64,000 bases of DNA from Aliidiomarina sp. Lineage in GTDB: Bacteria; Pseudomonadota; Gammaproteobacteria; Enterobacterales; Alteromonadaceae. Positions 43,738 through 51,600 of the stretch are shown one piece after another (position 1 is the first letter of the stretch; the number at the start of each line of letters is the position of its first letter). The stretch is taken from contig NZ_JAIUMR010000009.1 of the NCBI RefSeq assembly GCF_022565475.1, forward strand, positions 62,001-126,000, in the 5' to 3' direction. The notes beneath the pieces are model-generated. The model was not told the origin of the DNA, ran no database searches, and saw only the letters and a program-made list of their open reading frames with translations. Made by a program: the position numbers and the translations under genes.

Positions 43738-44085
43738 CTACTTCTTACTCCGTTGCCGATCAGGTCGGCCTCCGGTCACTTTGTCAGCTCGCCCATCTTC
43801 CTTTGCTTGTTCAGCGCGGCGACGGCGAATTTCTTTCGGATCCGCAATCAATGGACGATAGATTTCAATCCGATCGCCTTGACGGACGGGATCCGTTAAC
43901 TTACAGGTCTTATTCCAGATACCAACCGCATTGACGTTCAGATCAATTTCAGGAAAGAAGGTTTGAATTCCAGACTGGGCAATTGCTTCTGCAACGGTGC
44001 ATTCTGCCGGCACCGAAACGGGCACGATTTTTTGTTTTTCCGGCGTTCCATACACCACCTCGACACTCAGCAAACGTTCAACCAT
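43738..44085 (-). CDS. rnfH: RnfH-family ubiquitin-like protein
   Basis: A 115-aa beta-grasp protein (MVERLLSVEVVYGTPEKQ; CTVAEAIAQSG; VGIWNKTCKLTDPVRQGDRIEIYRPL). ATG 44085 is chosen over the frame start at 44121: it overlaps the ratA stop by 8 nt with AGGT upstream, and the family starts there. The C-terminal 25 residues are Arg/Lys-rich. The ratA-rnfH pair divergent from smpB is conserved from E. coli to marine gammaproteobacteria. The molecular role is not settled. Confidence 0.9.
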   Translation of the reverse strand: MVERLLSVEVVYGTPEKQKIVPVSVPAECTVAEAIAQSGIQTFFPEIDLNVNAVGIWNKTCKLTDPVRQGDRIEIYRPLIADPKEIRRRRAEQAKEDGRADKVTGGRPDRQRSKK

Positions 44086-44515
44086 TGCCGTAGACCTGCT
44101 TTGCTCGTTGTGCGAACGCATCGACCATCCGTGTCGTTACTTCATGAAAAACTTTGCCAAACGCAAATTGCAGCATTTTACTTGAGAACTCAAAGTCGAG
44201 TCGCAGGGTAACTTTGCACGCGTCAGCGGCTAACGGGGTAAATGTCCAACCACCGCGCAAATGCCGAAACGGTCCTTGAACTAACTCCATACGGATTTCA
44301 TTTTCACTCACCAAGGTATTGCGGGTGGTAAACGCATGACGAAGACCCGCTTTGCTAATCGACAGCTCGGCGACCATAGTTGTGTCGGATTCTTCGAGCA
44401 CGCGCACAGCAGCACAGCCCGGAACAAACTCCGGATAGGCATGAACATCATTGACGAGATCGTACATTTGACGGCAGCTATACGGCACTAACGCGCTGCG
44501 TTCAATTTGTGGCAT
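44078..44515 (-). CDS. ratA: RatA/COQ10-like START-domain protein
   Basis: A 145-aa START/COQ10-fold protein. Typical segments are RSALVPYSCRQMYDLVNDVHAYPEFVPGC at the N-terminus and LDFEFSSKMLQFAFGKVFHE near the C-terminus. In E. coli RatA was described as blocking 70S assembly, whereas in mitochondria and other bacteria the family binds ubiquinone and aids respiration; both readings are open. The linked rnfH is not a proven antitoxin. AGGT lies seven bases before the ATG. Confidence 0.9.
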   Translation of the reverse strand: MPQIERSALVPYSCRQMYDLVNDVHAYPEFVPGCAAVRVLEESDTTMVAELSISKAGLRHAFTTRNTLVSENEIRMELVQGPFRHLRGGWTFTPLAADACKVTLRLDFEFSSKMLQFAFGKVFHEVTTRMVDAFAQRAKQVYGNG

Positions 44516-44546
44516 CCAGGTACCTACGTCCTTTTATCTTCAACCT

Positions 44547-44563
44547 GAGTTTCTAACAAACTC
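44547..44563. other. Small dyad in the ratA/smpB divergent region
   Basis: GAGTTT-CTAAC-AAACTC (44547-44563) is a perfect 6-bp stem in the 167-bp divergent region, 32 bp upstream of the ratA start on minus. It may be a leader hairpin of ratA. No function is claimed. Confidence 0.35.
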
Positions 44564-44669
44564 GGCTTTTGTTCAAGAATTCAGCAATTGGCGAAGGTGC
44601 GCATTCTAACCAATTAAAAAAGGATGTGCATCTTTTCTGTTAACTCTTTTTCTATTGTCGCGGCAAGCG

Positions 44670-44675
44670 TATAAT
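44670..44675 (+). promoter_or_regulatory. smpB -10 box, predicting a leaderless transcript
   Basis: A perfect TATAAT ends seven bases before the smpB ATG, and no Shine-Dalgarno lies between. Transcription would start at or one base before the A of ATG. The -35 region is only T-rich. Confidence 0.6.
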
Positions 44676-44682
44676 AGTCCGC

Positions 44683-45156
44683 ATGAAACAGAAAAAAAAT
44701 CCACCATCGACTATCGCCCTCAATAAGAAAGCCCGCCACGAATATTTCCTTGAAGAGAAGTATGAAGCGGGTATCGAACTGCAGGGTTGGGAAGTAAAAA
44801 GTATCCGCTCCGGCAAAGTCAACATCGCCGACAGTTACGTGATCCTGCGTGACGGCGAAGCTTACTTACTCGGCGCGCAGATTCAACCTTTGAATCAGGC
44901 GTCGTCACACGTTGTCTGTGATCCGGATCGCACGCGCAAGCTTCTTCTCAAGAAACGTGAACTGAATACCTTAATTGGTAAAGTTGAACGCGAGGGCTAC
45001 GCAATTGTAGCCACTGCCATGTATTGGAAGAAGTGTTGGGTGAAATTGGAAATTTATCTCGCCCGCGGGAAAAAATCCCACGACAAGCGCGATACCATCA
45101 AAGATCGCGATTGGGCACGGCAAAAAGAGCGCCTGCTCAAACACGACAAGCGTTAA
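44683..45156 (+). CDS. smpB: SsrA-binding protein SmpB
   Basis: A 157-aa partner of tmRNA in trans-translation. [21 protein letters not shown] and [20 protein letters not shown] are the canonical OB-fold start; [20 protein letters not shown] and the C-terminal [21 protein letters not shown] tail (which enters the decoding centre) complete it. No tmRNA gene follows, because the next gene on minus overlaps its 3' end by 4 nt. Its promoter suggests leaderless mRNA. Confidence 0.97.
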   Translation: MKQKKNPPSTIALNKKARHEYFLEEKYEAGIELQGWEVKSIRSGKVNIADSYVILRDGEAYLLGAQIQPLNQASSHVVCDPDRTRKLLLKKRELNTLIGKVEREGYAIVATAMYWKKCWVKLEIYLARGKKSHDKRDTIKDRDWARQKERLLKHDKR

Positions 45157-45581
45157 TCAATCTGCGGCGACTGCAAACGCAAGAGCGCATCAAGTAACGG
45201 CCAAGGTTCATCCGTTTGAATTTGGCCGTTGATCAGCGTCTGCGTTGCCAGACGAAGATACACCAAGGCAAGATTATGATGGGCTAAAAGTAGCGATTCG
45301 TCGTGTGTAATTGCTTGCTCATACGCATGTTGTGCCGCATGCAGTCGTTGTTGCCGTAACTGAATATTCCCCAGTAATAGCCAACCTTGAGCGTCCCGAC
45401 TCTGTACGGCAAGTAGTTGCTGTAAATAACTTTCCGCAGCTAATAAATCGCCGTATCGATATGCAGTTAAGGCCCGTTGCTCAAGCTGATCGACGGCATC
45501 ACGATGCATTGGCGCTTGGCTCTGACATCCGCTGAGCAGAGTGGAAATCATGATAACCATGGCGAACATCCATCTCTTCAT
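45153..45581 (-). CDS. tadD: TadD-like TPR lipoprotein
   Basis: A 142-aa lipoprotein. ATG 45581, preceded by AGGAGC, gives the signal [19 protein letters not shown] with lipobox LSGC; the frame start upstream at 45608 is rejected. Three to four TPR-like helical repeats follow ([59 protein letters not shown]). In Tad systems TadD is a TPR lipoprotein thought to aid secretin assembly. It is the last gene of the pilus operon, and overlaps the convergent smpB end by 4 nt. Confidence 0.82.
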   Translation of the reverse strand: MKRWMFAMVIMISTLLSGCQSQAPMHRDAVDQLEQRALTAYRYGDLLAAESYLQQLLAVQSRDAQGWLLLGNIQLRQQRLHAAQHAYEQAITHDESLLLAHHNLALVYLRLATQTLINGQIQTDEPWPLLDALLRLQSPQID

Positions 45582-46039
45582 GATTGTGCTCCTACCTGCT
45601 TCGCACATGGCTTCGCACCTGGCATTGACTCCAGCATTTGTATCGCTGCATGCCGCGCGGATAAGGTAGTAAGTGCTTGACTGGGTAGCTCAATCACGCT
45701 GTCAGCCCGCCAACAATAACAAACGCGATTGGGCTGCAGATCTTCAACTTTGAGCACCTGTTGCTGGTTATCTAGCCAAACCAATTGCAACGATTGACGC
45801 ATAAAAAATGACTGTACCGCACGACAACGCGGTATCCACAGCCCAACACTGCGGTGTTGCGGGATAGCGGCTGTTTGTTGCCGTACTAATCGACGCCAAC
45901 CTAAGAGCCGCGAGAGAAAACTGTTAGCCACTTGCAAGTAACCAACAAAATGCCATTGGGCATCAAGTCGAATCGCAAAATTGGCATAACCTCCATATTC
46001 ACGTAAACGAATGTGATCGTAATTATCCAAACGCGTCAT
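45578..46039 (-). CDS. DUF192-like protein in the Tad operon
   Basis: A 153-aa protein. The middle matches the DUF192 pattern: GLWIPRCRAVQSFFMRQSL, then QLVWLDNQQQVLKVEDLQP, then a short Cys-Tyr-Cys stretch (VCYCWRADSVIEL). DUF192 proteins are short beta-barrels of unknown function, and usually exported. Here no signal peptide is present and the N-terminal 55 residues are not recognisable. AAGGAGG lies upstream, and it overlaps tadD by 4 nt. Its place in the operon suggests a role in pilus assembly, but none is known. Confidence 0.62.
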   Translation of the reverse strand: MTRLDNYDHIRLREYGGYANFAIRLDAQWHFVGYLQVANSFLSRLLGWRRLVRQQTAAIPQHRSVGLWIPRCRAVQSFFMRQSLQLVWLDNQQQVLKVEDLQPNRVCYCWRADSVIELPSQALTTLSARHAAIQMLESMPGAKPCAKQVGAQS

Positions 46040-46062
46040 TATCCCCTCCTTGGGTTTCTTAA

Positions 46063-46623
46063 TCAGCTCGGCCAGAGCACTTTGGCGACAATCACACCGA
46101 TAAAAGGCAGCATGGTCGCTGGAAATACAAAAATAATCAATGGCATCAGCAAGCGTACCGGAAGCTCTTGAGCGCGCTGTTCTATATCTTCAGCTAGCGC
46201 TTGCCGAAATGCACTCGCCTGCTCTGTTAATAATGGTGCAAGTGCACCGCCTTGCTGACTTGACTGAATGATCATGGTAGCAAACATACTCATTTCCGCA
46301 CTTGGATTTCGTGTACGCAATCGCTGTATTGCCGTGACCATCGAATCACCGGTGCGAATTGCAGCTAATACTAGGTTGAGTTCCTGATCCATCGCTGAAG
46401 AAGTATTGCGCCTTAACAGTTGTTGCAGCGCCGACACTAGCGGTAAACCAGCCGATAACAGCATGGCTAAAAGTTCCATCGTCGCCGGCAACTGGCAACG
46501 CACGAGCTCAATCCGACGGCGACGGAATTGAGCAGCTTGCAACCAAGTTAGCATCCGCATCACCACGACGATCGCTACAAAACATAAACAGAACCCAGCC
46601 AAGCCGATCCATAGCGCCAACAT
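46063..46623 (-). CDS. tadC: Tad pilus inner-membrane protein TadC (short form)
   Basis: A 186-aa T2SSF/GspF-domain platform protein, with one N-terminal helix (LWIGLAGFCLCFVAIVVVM), the GspF domain (ELLAMLLSAGLPLVSALQQLL ... SMFATMIIQSSQQGGALAPLL) and a C-terminal helix pair (LLMPLIIFVFPATMLPFIGV). TadC is usually about 290-330 aa, so this one lacks the ordinary N-terminal portion. Its ATG overlaps the tadB stop by one base (TGATG), which fixes the start; the open frame upstream is tadB in another frame. Confidence 0.85.
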   Translation of the reverse strand: MLALWIGLAGFCLCFVAIVVVMRMLTWLQAAQFRRRRIELVRCQLPATMELLAMLLSAGLPLVSALQQLLRRNTSSAMDQELNLVLAAIRTGDSMVTAIQRLRTRNPSAEMSMFATMIIQSSQQGGALAPLLTEQASAFRQALAEDIEQRAQELPVRLLMPLIIFVFPATMLPFIGVIVAKVLWPS

Positions 46624-47480
46624 CAAAACACCACGTCTATTTTCAATAAGCGCTGCATCAACCAATGACCAGCCAACAACATGACGAGCATCACGCTCGC
46701 TAATGTCCAACCGATAGGATGTCGGCTTAATTGCTCTATGGCTTGCTTTTCGATTAAATACAGTACCGCAAGCAAAAACAGAGGAAGCGCGGTCATCACT
46801 TTTCCTTGCAAACGACCTTGTGCGCTAAGACTTTTGATCCGCTGTTGTAATTGCTGCTTGCGCCGAAGAGTCTGCGCCAAGCTTTCCAATAACACGGCCT
46901 GCTTGCCTCCGAGCGATTGACCATGTTCAAACGCCAACTGAATACGGCGGCTATCGTCAGATGGATAGTGTTCAACAAACATTGAAAATACGTCATCGAG
47001 AGTTCGGCCAAGGCGAATTTGCCGGCTAATCACACTAAGCTCTTGTTGCAACGGCGGATCTAACTCACTACTGGCAAAACGTAGTCCCTGCGTGAGCGTA
47101 CCACCACTGCGCAGGGTTGTGGCGAGCAAGGTCAACATGCCGGGCAACTGCTTGTGAATCCATTCATACCGTTGTTGGCGTAAGTACCGATAACCACGCC
47201 AGGGAATGACAACAGCAATGGCCAAGGCAACGATCATGGACCAGATCGAAGTCAACAATAAGACACTAATCACAAGCACGAGTGCGATAAAGAATAACCA
47301 AATAGCCAATAGGCCTCGAATCGGAATAAACAGAAACAGTGCAGTCAAATTACTCTGCCATTGCTGCTCGTAATGCTGACGATAGGCGTTGACTACGCGC
47401 TTCATGGCTAGCCCCAAAATAATCAGCACGCAAGTGACACTTACACCGACGGCGAGACTCACCAGTGTGACGTCAGTCAT
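46623..47480 (-). CDS. tadB: Tad pilus inner-membrane protein TadB
   Basis: A 285-aa GspF-like platform subunit. Hydrophobic helices occur near the N-terminus (VSLAVGVSVTCVLIILGLAM), at about 60-100, and at the C-terminus; between them lies the T2SSF domain (QLPGMLTLLATTLRSGGTLTQGLRFASSE ... FEHGQSLGGKQAVLLESLAQTLRR). The chosen ATG overlaps the tadA stop by 8 nt. With TadC it anchors the TadA ATPase and drives Flp assembly. Confidence 0.9.
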   Translation of the reverse strand: MTDVTLVSLAVGVSVTCVLIILGLAMKRVVNAYRQHYEQQWQSNLTALFLFIPIRGLLAIWLFFIALVLVISVLLLTSIWSMIVALAIAVVIPWRGYRYLRQQRYEWIHKQLPGMLTLLATTLRSGGTLTQGLRFASSELDPPLQQELSVISRQIRLGRTLDDVFSMFVEHYPSDDSRRIQLAFEHGQSLGGKQAVLLESLAQTLRRKQQLQQRIKSLSAQGRLQGKVMTALPLFLLAVLYLIEKQAIEQLSRHPIGWTLASVMLVMLLAGHWLMQRLLKIDVVF

Positions 47481-48717
47481 TACTGTCTCGACTCTGCAAG
47501 TGCTGCAAAAACTGTCCTCGACTGACATCATCCAGCTCGGATAGGAGCTCAGGCAGCTCTCCCATCCAGCGATGCTCACCCGCGTTTTCATCGAAGCAAA
47601 TGATTTCCGCCAACTGCATCACGTCGCCAGCTTGACCGCGCACCTCAGTCAAACTTTGCACACGACGGTTCCCATCTGCCATCCGGCCAATTTGGACAAT
47701 CCAGTCAATTGCGCCAGCAATTTGTTGACGCACTGCGTGCAGTGGCAGGTCGAGCCCCGCCATGAGTACCATGGTTTCAAGGCGACTCAAGGCATCACGC
47801 GGAGTATTTGCATGCAATGTTGTCATCGACCCAGCGTGTCCAGTATTCATCGCTTGCAGCATATCGAGGCTTTCGCCACCGCGGCATTCGCCAACCACAA
47901 TACGATCCGGTCGCATTCTCAGCGCATTCATGACTAACTGACGAATTGTCACCGCGCCGACGCCCTCTTGATTCGCTGGACGTGCTTCTAAGGCAACTAA
48001 ATTATCATGATCCAGTTTCAGTTCAGCCGCATCTTCGATGGTAATAATCCGTTCGTCCGCCCGCACTGAGTCTGCCAGAATATTCAACAAGGTTGTCTTT
48101 CCGCTGCCAGTGCCACCACTAATAAGAATGTTCCGGCGCAGTTTCACGCCCCATTCTAAAAGCTCTGCCAAACTGCTCGAAACACTGCCAGAAGCAATCA
48201 ACGTACTCATCGTTAATCGCTGACTACTGAACTTGCGTATCGTTAAACACGCGCCAGCAACGGCTAATGGTGGAATGACCGCATTGACTCGTGCACCATC
48301 CGCTAGACGAGCGTCGACCATGGGTGAGCTTGCATCAATCCGCCGCCCTAAAGGCGCAACAATCCGGTCAATCACTTGCCGCAATGCGGCTTCATTGCGA
48401 AAATATACCGGGCAGCTCTTTAAGCACCCGGCCTGTTCGACATAGATCTGATCAAATCGATTCACCATGATTTCGGAAATTTGCGGATCACGTAAAAGTC
48501 CTTCTAGCGGACCAAGCCCGATAATGTCATCCAGCACGCGCTGGCTTAACTCCGCTTCCGAGGCATCAATTTGCCAATTCTCGCCACTACGCAATTGGGT
48601 TTGCAGACCATCACAGACCAACTGCCGTAACGCTTCATCGTCGAGCTGCATGACATCGGTTTGATGCAAGTTCAACGTCGCCACAGTTCGAGTTAAGAGC
48701 GTATCATAAGTGCTCAT
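47473..48717 (-). CDS. tadA: Tad pilus assembly ATPase TadA (CpaF)
   Basis: A 414-aa secretion ATPase of the VirB11/CpaF class. N-terminal domain with IIGLGPLEGLLRDPQISEIMVN; Walker A is ISGGTGSGKTTLLNIL; the Asp box, Walker B and His box follow (RIVVGECRGGESLDMLQAMNTGHAGSMTTLHAN). Powers Flp pilus extrusion and probably retraction. Start overlaps the rcpA stop by 4 nt; stop overlaps tadB by 8 nt. Confidence 0.95.
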   Translation of the reverse strand: MSTYDTLLTRTVATLNLHQTDVMQLDDEALRQLVCDGLQTQLRSGENWQIDASEAELSQRVLDDIIGLGPLEGLLRDPQISEIMVNRFDQIYVEQAGCLKSCPVYFRNEAALRQVIDRIVAPLGRRIDASSPMVDARLADGARVNAVIPPLAVAGACLTIRKFSSQRLTMSTLIASGSVSSSLAELLEWGVKLRRNILISGGTGSGKTTLLNILADSVRADERIITIEDAAELKLDHDNLVALEARPANQEGVGAVTIRQLVMNALRMRPDRIVVGECRGGESLDMLQAMNTGHAGSMTTLHANTPRDALSRLETMVLMAGLDLPLHAVRQQIAGAIDWIVQIGRMADGNRRVQSLTEVRGQAGDVMQLAEIICFDENAGEHRWMGELPELLSELDDVSRGQFLQHLQSRDSND

Positions 48718-50150
48718 AGCCCCACCTCGGTTTCACGCAGGCCAGCACAGCCTAGCTGCTGAAACTGGCTCAACAACTGCTGTTGGCGTTCCCCCCGAGC
48801 TGCGTGCAGACGTTGCTGACGACTCACATTCCGTGGCGTAATCACCACAACAACCTCACTTTGTTGATGACTTTGATCCTGACTACTCCAAAGACTTTGC
48901 CACCAATTCGGTCCGGACATGCTGCCCGGTAAGCCGCTGCGCACTGTGCTTTCCTCGTAATTAATCAAACCGGCGATCACTAAAGTTTCACCGTCATTGA
49001 CGGTCACTGTGGTTTCGGTGCGACGACTACGCAACCCAGGCACCCCCTGCACGGCAACACTCATATCTGGGTGACTGAGTTCACTGATCACATGCGTGCG
49101 AATCTGATCGTTGGCGACAAGAGCGGGGGCGACCTGCAGTTGCACTCCATAATTTTTAAAGGTTACGTCTTGCTGCCCGAGCGCATTAGACTGGGGCACG
49201 GGGATCTCACCACCGGCTAAGAAACTTGCTTGCGTACCACTTTCCACCCGTAAGCGCGGTGTTGCGAGTACTTGTCCTACACCGCGCTCCTGCACAAGAT
49301 GAAGAATGCTTTGCAAGCTCGTCATCCAACCAATATAGCTATGATTCCCTCGTGCCAACTCTTGTAAGAGCTGGCTATCACCAGGAACGACATTAAGATC
49401 AACAGCAGCTGCAACACGCCAAAACTCGCCACCCACCGCGTCAGCAAGCACGCCGACAACAGGGCCCGCCGCCGTCGGTTGCCAGCGTAACCCGAGCTGC
49501 TGGAGCCAGCGCCGACTAATTTCATAAACCTGCACCTCGAGTTCGATGATTTCTGCCGTTTCCGTCCGCTCTTGAAGGCCGTGCAATTGCAACTGAGGAT
49601 ATTCATTTTGCAGTGTTAACAAAGCGTGAAATTGACTGCTCGGCACCGCACCGTGAAGATAGAGGTCGCCATATCGCCAAGTTAGCTCGACCGCTTCACT
49701 CGCTGCGCTGAGCGGTTCTAATCGTGGGGTAGCTAAGATAGCATCCACGCGGCCCTGCAACTGCCGATCTTCATTCGCGTAGACCCTAATTCGCCGACGC
49801 GACGGCTGTTCATCTTCACTCCACCACATCAGATCAATGCTACCCGTGCTGAGGCCAATCAGTAGCAAGTTTTGATCATCGAGCATACGAGCTTCGACAA
49901 TATCAGGTCGCGCGTTGGCAATACGTTGAATGGTCCGCGAACTCGATATCACTTCTAGGCTACCAATTTCCATTACCAAAGTTTCATTTTCTATGGTGTC
50001 GGCAATGCTCGGAACCGGCAGTAAACAAACACCGATTAGCGGCCAGAAAAGCATCAAGGTCTGCTGTCTCAGGAACTGTTTCAGGAACTGTCTCAGGAAC
50101 TGTTTCAGGAACTGTCTCAGGAACTGGTTCAGGATTTGCAAGTTACACAT
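48714..50150 (-). CDS. rcpA: Tad secretin RcpA (CpaC)
   Basis: Outer-membrane secretin of the Flp pilus, 478 aa from ATG 50150. A pilus/secretin N-terminal domain is followed by the secretin core, VLATPRLRVESGTQASFLAGGEIPVP and TTVTVNDGETLVIAGLI. ATG 50150 starts five bases after the rcpC stop with AAGGA at 11 nt; ATG 50162 and ATG 50054 are alternatives. From 50150 the signal peptide has an unusual n-region of about 28 residues made of tandem QFLR/QFLK units, then the h-region LMLFWPLIGVCLLPV and cleavage near SIA-D. If ATG 50054 is used, the repeat would be 5' untranslated. Confidence 0.88.
   Translation of the reverse strand: MCNLQILNQFLRQFLKQFLRQFLKQFLRQQTLMLFWPLIGVCLLPVPSIADTIENETLVMEIGSLEVISSSRTIQRIANARPDIVEARMLDDQNLLLIGLSTGSIDLMWWSEDEQPSRRRIRVYANEDRQLQGRVDAILATPRLEPLSAASEAVELTWRYGDLYLHGAVPSSQFHALLTLQNEYPQLQLHGLQERTETAEIIELEVQVYEISRRWLQQLGLRWQPTAAGPVVGVLADAVGGEFWRVAAAVDLNVVPGDSQLLQELARGNHSYIGWMTSLQSILHLVQERGVGQVLATPRLRVESGTQASFLAGGEIPVPQSNALGQQDVTFKNYGVQLQVAPALVANDQIRTHVISELSHPDMSVAVQGVPGLRSRRTETTVTVNDGETLVIAGLINYEESTVRSGLPGSMSGPNWWQSLWSSQDQSHQQSEVVVVITPRNVSRQQRLHAARGERQQQLLSQFQQLGCAGLRETEVGL
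50064..50135 (-). repeat. Six 12-bp tandem repeats in the 5' end of rcpA
   Basis: On the plus strand the units read CTGTCTCAGGAA and CTGTTTCAGGAA in strict alternation five times, then a degenerate sixth (CTGGTTCAGGAT), a 24-bp higher period. Read on minus they encode QFLR and QFLK. The unit is a multiple of three, so copy-number change would keep the frame but lengthen or shorten the secretin n-region by four residues. Confidence 0.92.
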
Positions 50151-50155
50151 ACGAA

Positions 50156-50986
50156 TTACCATCCTTGATCTGCTGCATAAGGTAGTTGTAAGGAAAATTG
50201 ATTGTCGCTCTGATGTGGGATAATCCACTCCACAAGCGGTTTCCCAATGCGTTCGGGTGAATCATGAGCAAGATGTGGGTGGCGTAAAAGAATGTGTAAC
50301 TGACCAGCGTCCAACCAGTAGTGTAATTTCGGTAAATCTTGATTCGGAACCGCAATAGTCAGCAAAGCCTGGTTCTGCTTGCCCCCGCGCTCACCGCTCG
50401 AGCTGGCGAACTGCCCATCAATCGCGAGAATTGTTCGTCCCGCCATCAACAGCTGGCTACCTGTCGGATGGCGAGCATAAATGTCTAGTTGATCACCAAC
50501 ATAGAGGTTGCCGCCATGATGCTGAGCATCATCGACACGAAAACTAAATGCGGTCTCTTCGGAATCTAAATGATGACTTAGACGGTTCTCATTGAAGAGC
50601 GTCAGATGCATTTCTTGTATAGCTTTACCGCGCGCAATTGGGCTCATCAGATCACTCCGCACATAACGGCCTAAATAAGTAGCAGCTCTACTTGCAGGGA
50701 TACTATCACTGGGTAAAGCATCGCGATTTAGCGTTCGTACTTGCATGTTTTCGGCCGAAAGCTGCGTGCCAGCCGGCAAGTTCTTGGCAGCGACCAGCAC
50801 ATCAATGACAACATTAGTATTTTGTTCAGTGTGGTAACTTTGCCGATACTTTTCCGCTAAGTCATCTTCCATCTGTTGCACATGATCAGTGACAATATAC
50901 CAAGCAATTAGCGCAGCGAATGCACCGATAGCCAATGGCAAGAGCAGCCAACCGTAGTTCTTCCAGTTCACATTGACGAACTTCAT
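50156..50986 (-). CDS. rcpC: Tad pilus assembly protein RcpC (CpaB)
   Basis: A 276-aa periplasmic protein with one N-terminal membrane anchor (WLLLPLAIGAFAALIAWYIV). It contains a SAF-like domain (VLVAAKNLPAGTQLSAENMQVRTL) followed by the CpaB/RcpC domain (AFSFRVDDAQHHGGNLYVGDQLDIYAR). RcpC/CpaB is needed for secretin assembly in Tad systems. ATG 50986 has GAGG nine bases upstream and overlaps the previous gene stop (ATGA). Confidence 0.9.
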   Translation of the reverse strand: MKFVNVNWKNYGWLLLPLAIGAFAALIAWYIVTDHVQQMEDDLAEKYRQSYHTEQNTNVVIDVLVAAKNLPAGTQLSAENMQVRTLNRDALPSDSIPASRAATYLGRYVRSDLMSPIARGKAIQEMHLTLFNENRLSHHLDSEETAFSFRVDDAQHHGGNLYVGDQLDIYARHPTGSQLLMAGRTILAIDGQFASSSGERGGKQNQALLTIAVPNQDLPKLHYWLDAGQLHILLRHPHLAHDSPERIGKPLVEWIIPHQSDNQFSLQLPYAADQGW

Positions 50987-51585
50987 AGTCGAGTACCTCG
51001 AACCGTCAGCAACCAACTGCGCCGATCACTAATTTTCCAACCGATGAGCGAACGACGTTCTTCTTGAGTGTCATAACTAAGAATAAAACTGCCTTGAAAT
51101 GTCTCGTGCAGCAAGACATCCACTTCTTGTTCATGTAACTGATCGAGAACACGACGATAAAGATCGTCCAAAGCCAAATCAAAAAAGTCTCTGTCGATAC
51201 GGACTTCGCTATTTTCGTACCAGCTTAAGTCATGCGTATTTAACGCTTCTGCGATGATCTGCGTCTCTGCCCAAAACCATTCCTGGTCATGGTCAAGATA
51301 GGTGAGCAAGTAGTCTTGGCCCATACAGTCAAAGCGCTTCGAGTTGCCAGACGTTAAATGTAGGCAATCCGGCCGATGACGCGATACCGCCGTCACAACC
51401 CGAACAAAGTCGACTGACGGTGGCTGCAATTCCCAAATTCTGACTTCGAGTCCAAACACCAGACTGGCATCGAATTGTTCACGAACCACGAGCACCGCAG
51501 GAAGATGCTGCGGCGACGCCGAAGCGACACTAGAGGCGCTCGCTTGAGCCAGCATTAGCAGTAAAAATTGTCCCGTTAATAACAT
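50983..51585 (-). CDS. Unknown exported protein in the Tad operon
   Basis: A 200-aa protein that I do not recognise. The N-terminus (MLLTGQFLLLMLAQASASSVASA) looks like a cleavable Sec signal, placing the rest in the periplasm. The mature part is acidic and has two Cys about 15 residues apart (RPDCLHL and FDCMGQD) that could form a disulfide. It has several aromatic residues and a helical region near DFFDLALDDLYRRVLDQL, followed by predicted beta-strands. No named Tad subunit (TadZ, RcpB, TadV) matches. It overlaps rcpC by 4 nt, so it is cotranslated with the secretin machinery. GTG 51591 is an alternative start. Confidence 0.72.
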   Translation of the reverse strand: MLLTGQFLLLMLAQASASSVASASPQHLPAVLVVREQFDASLVFGLEVRIWELQPPSVDFVRVVTAVSRHRPDCLHLTSGNSKRFDCMGQDYLLTYLDHDQEWFWAETQIIAEALNTHDLSWYENSEVRIDRDFFDLALDDLYRRVLDQLHEQEVDVLLHETFQGSFILSYDTQEERRSLIGWKISDRRSWLLTVRGTRL

Positions 51586-51600
51586 AGTCACCTCAATCCA

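Noticed and set aside
43738-44515. ratA-rnfH as a toxin-antitoxin module
   Set aside because: RnfH has not been shown to be an antitoxin and the family is widely conserved as a COQ10-like/ubiquitin-like pair; I annotate domains only.
45157-45500. tmRNA (ssrA) next to smpB
   Set aside because: The region is fully occupied by tadD on the opposite strand and shows neither a tRNA-Ala-like end nor a tag ORF.
46624-46710. N-terminal extension of tadC into tadB
   Set aside because: TGATG coupling and the hydrophobic first helix place the start at 46623; the extra residues are the tadB sequence in another frame.
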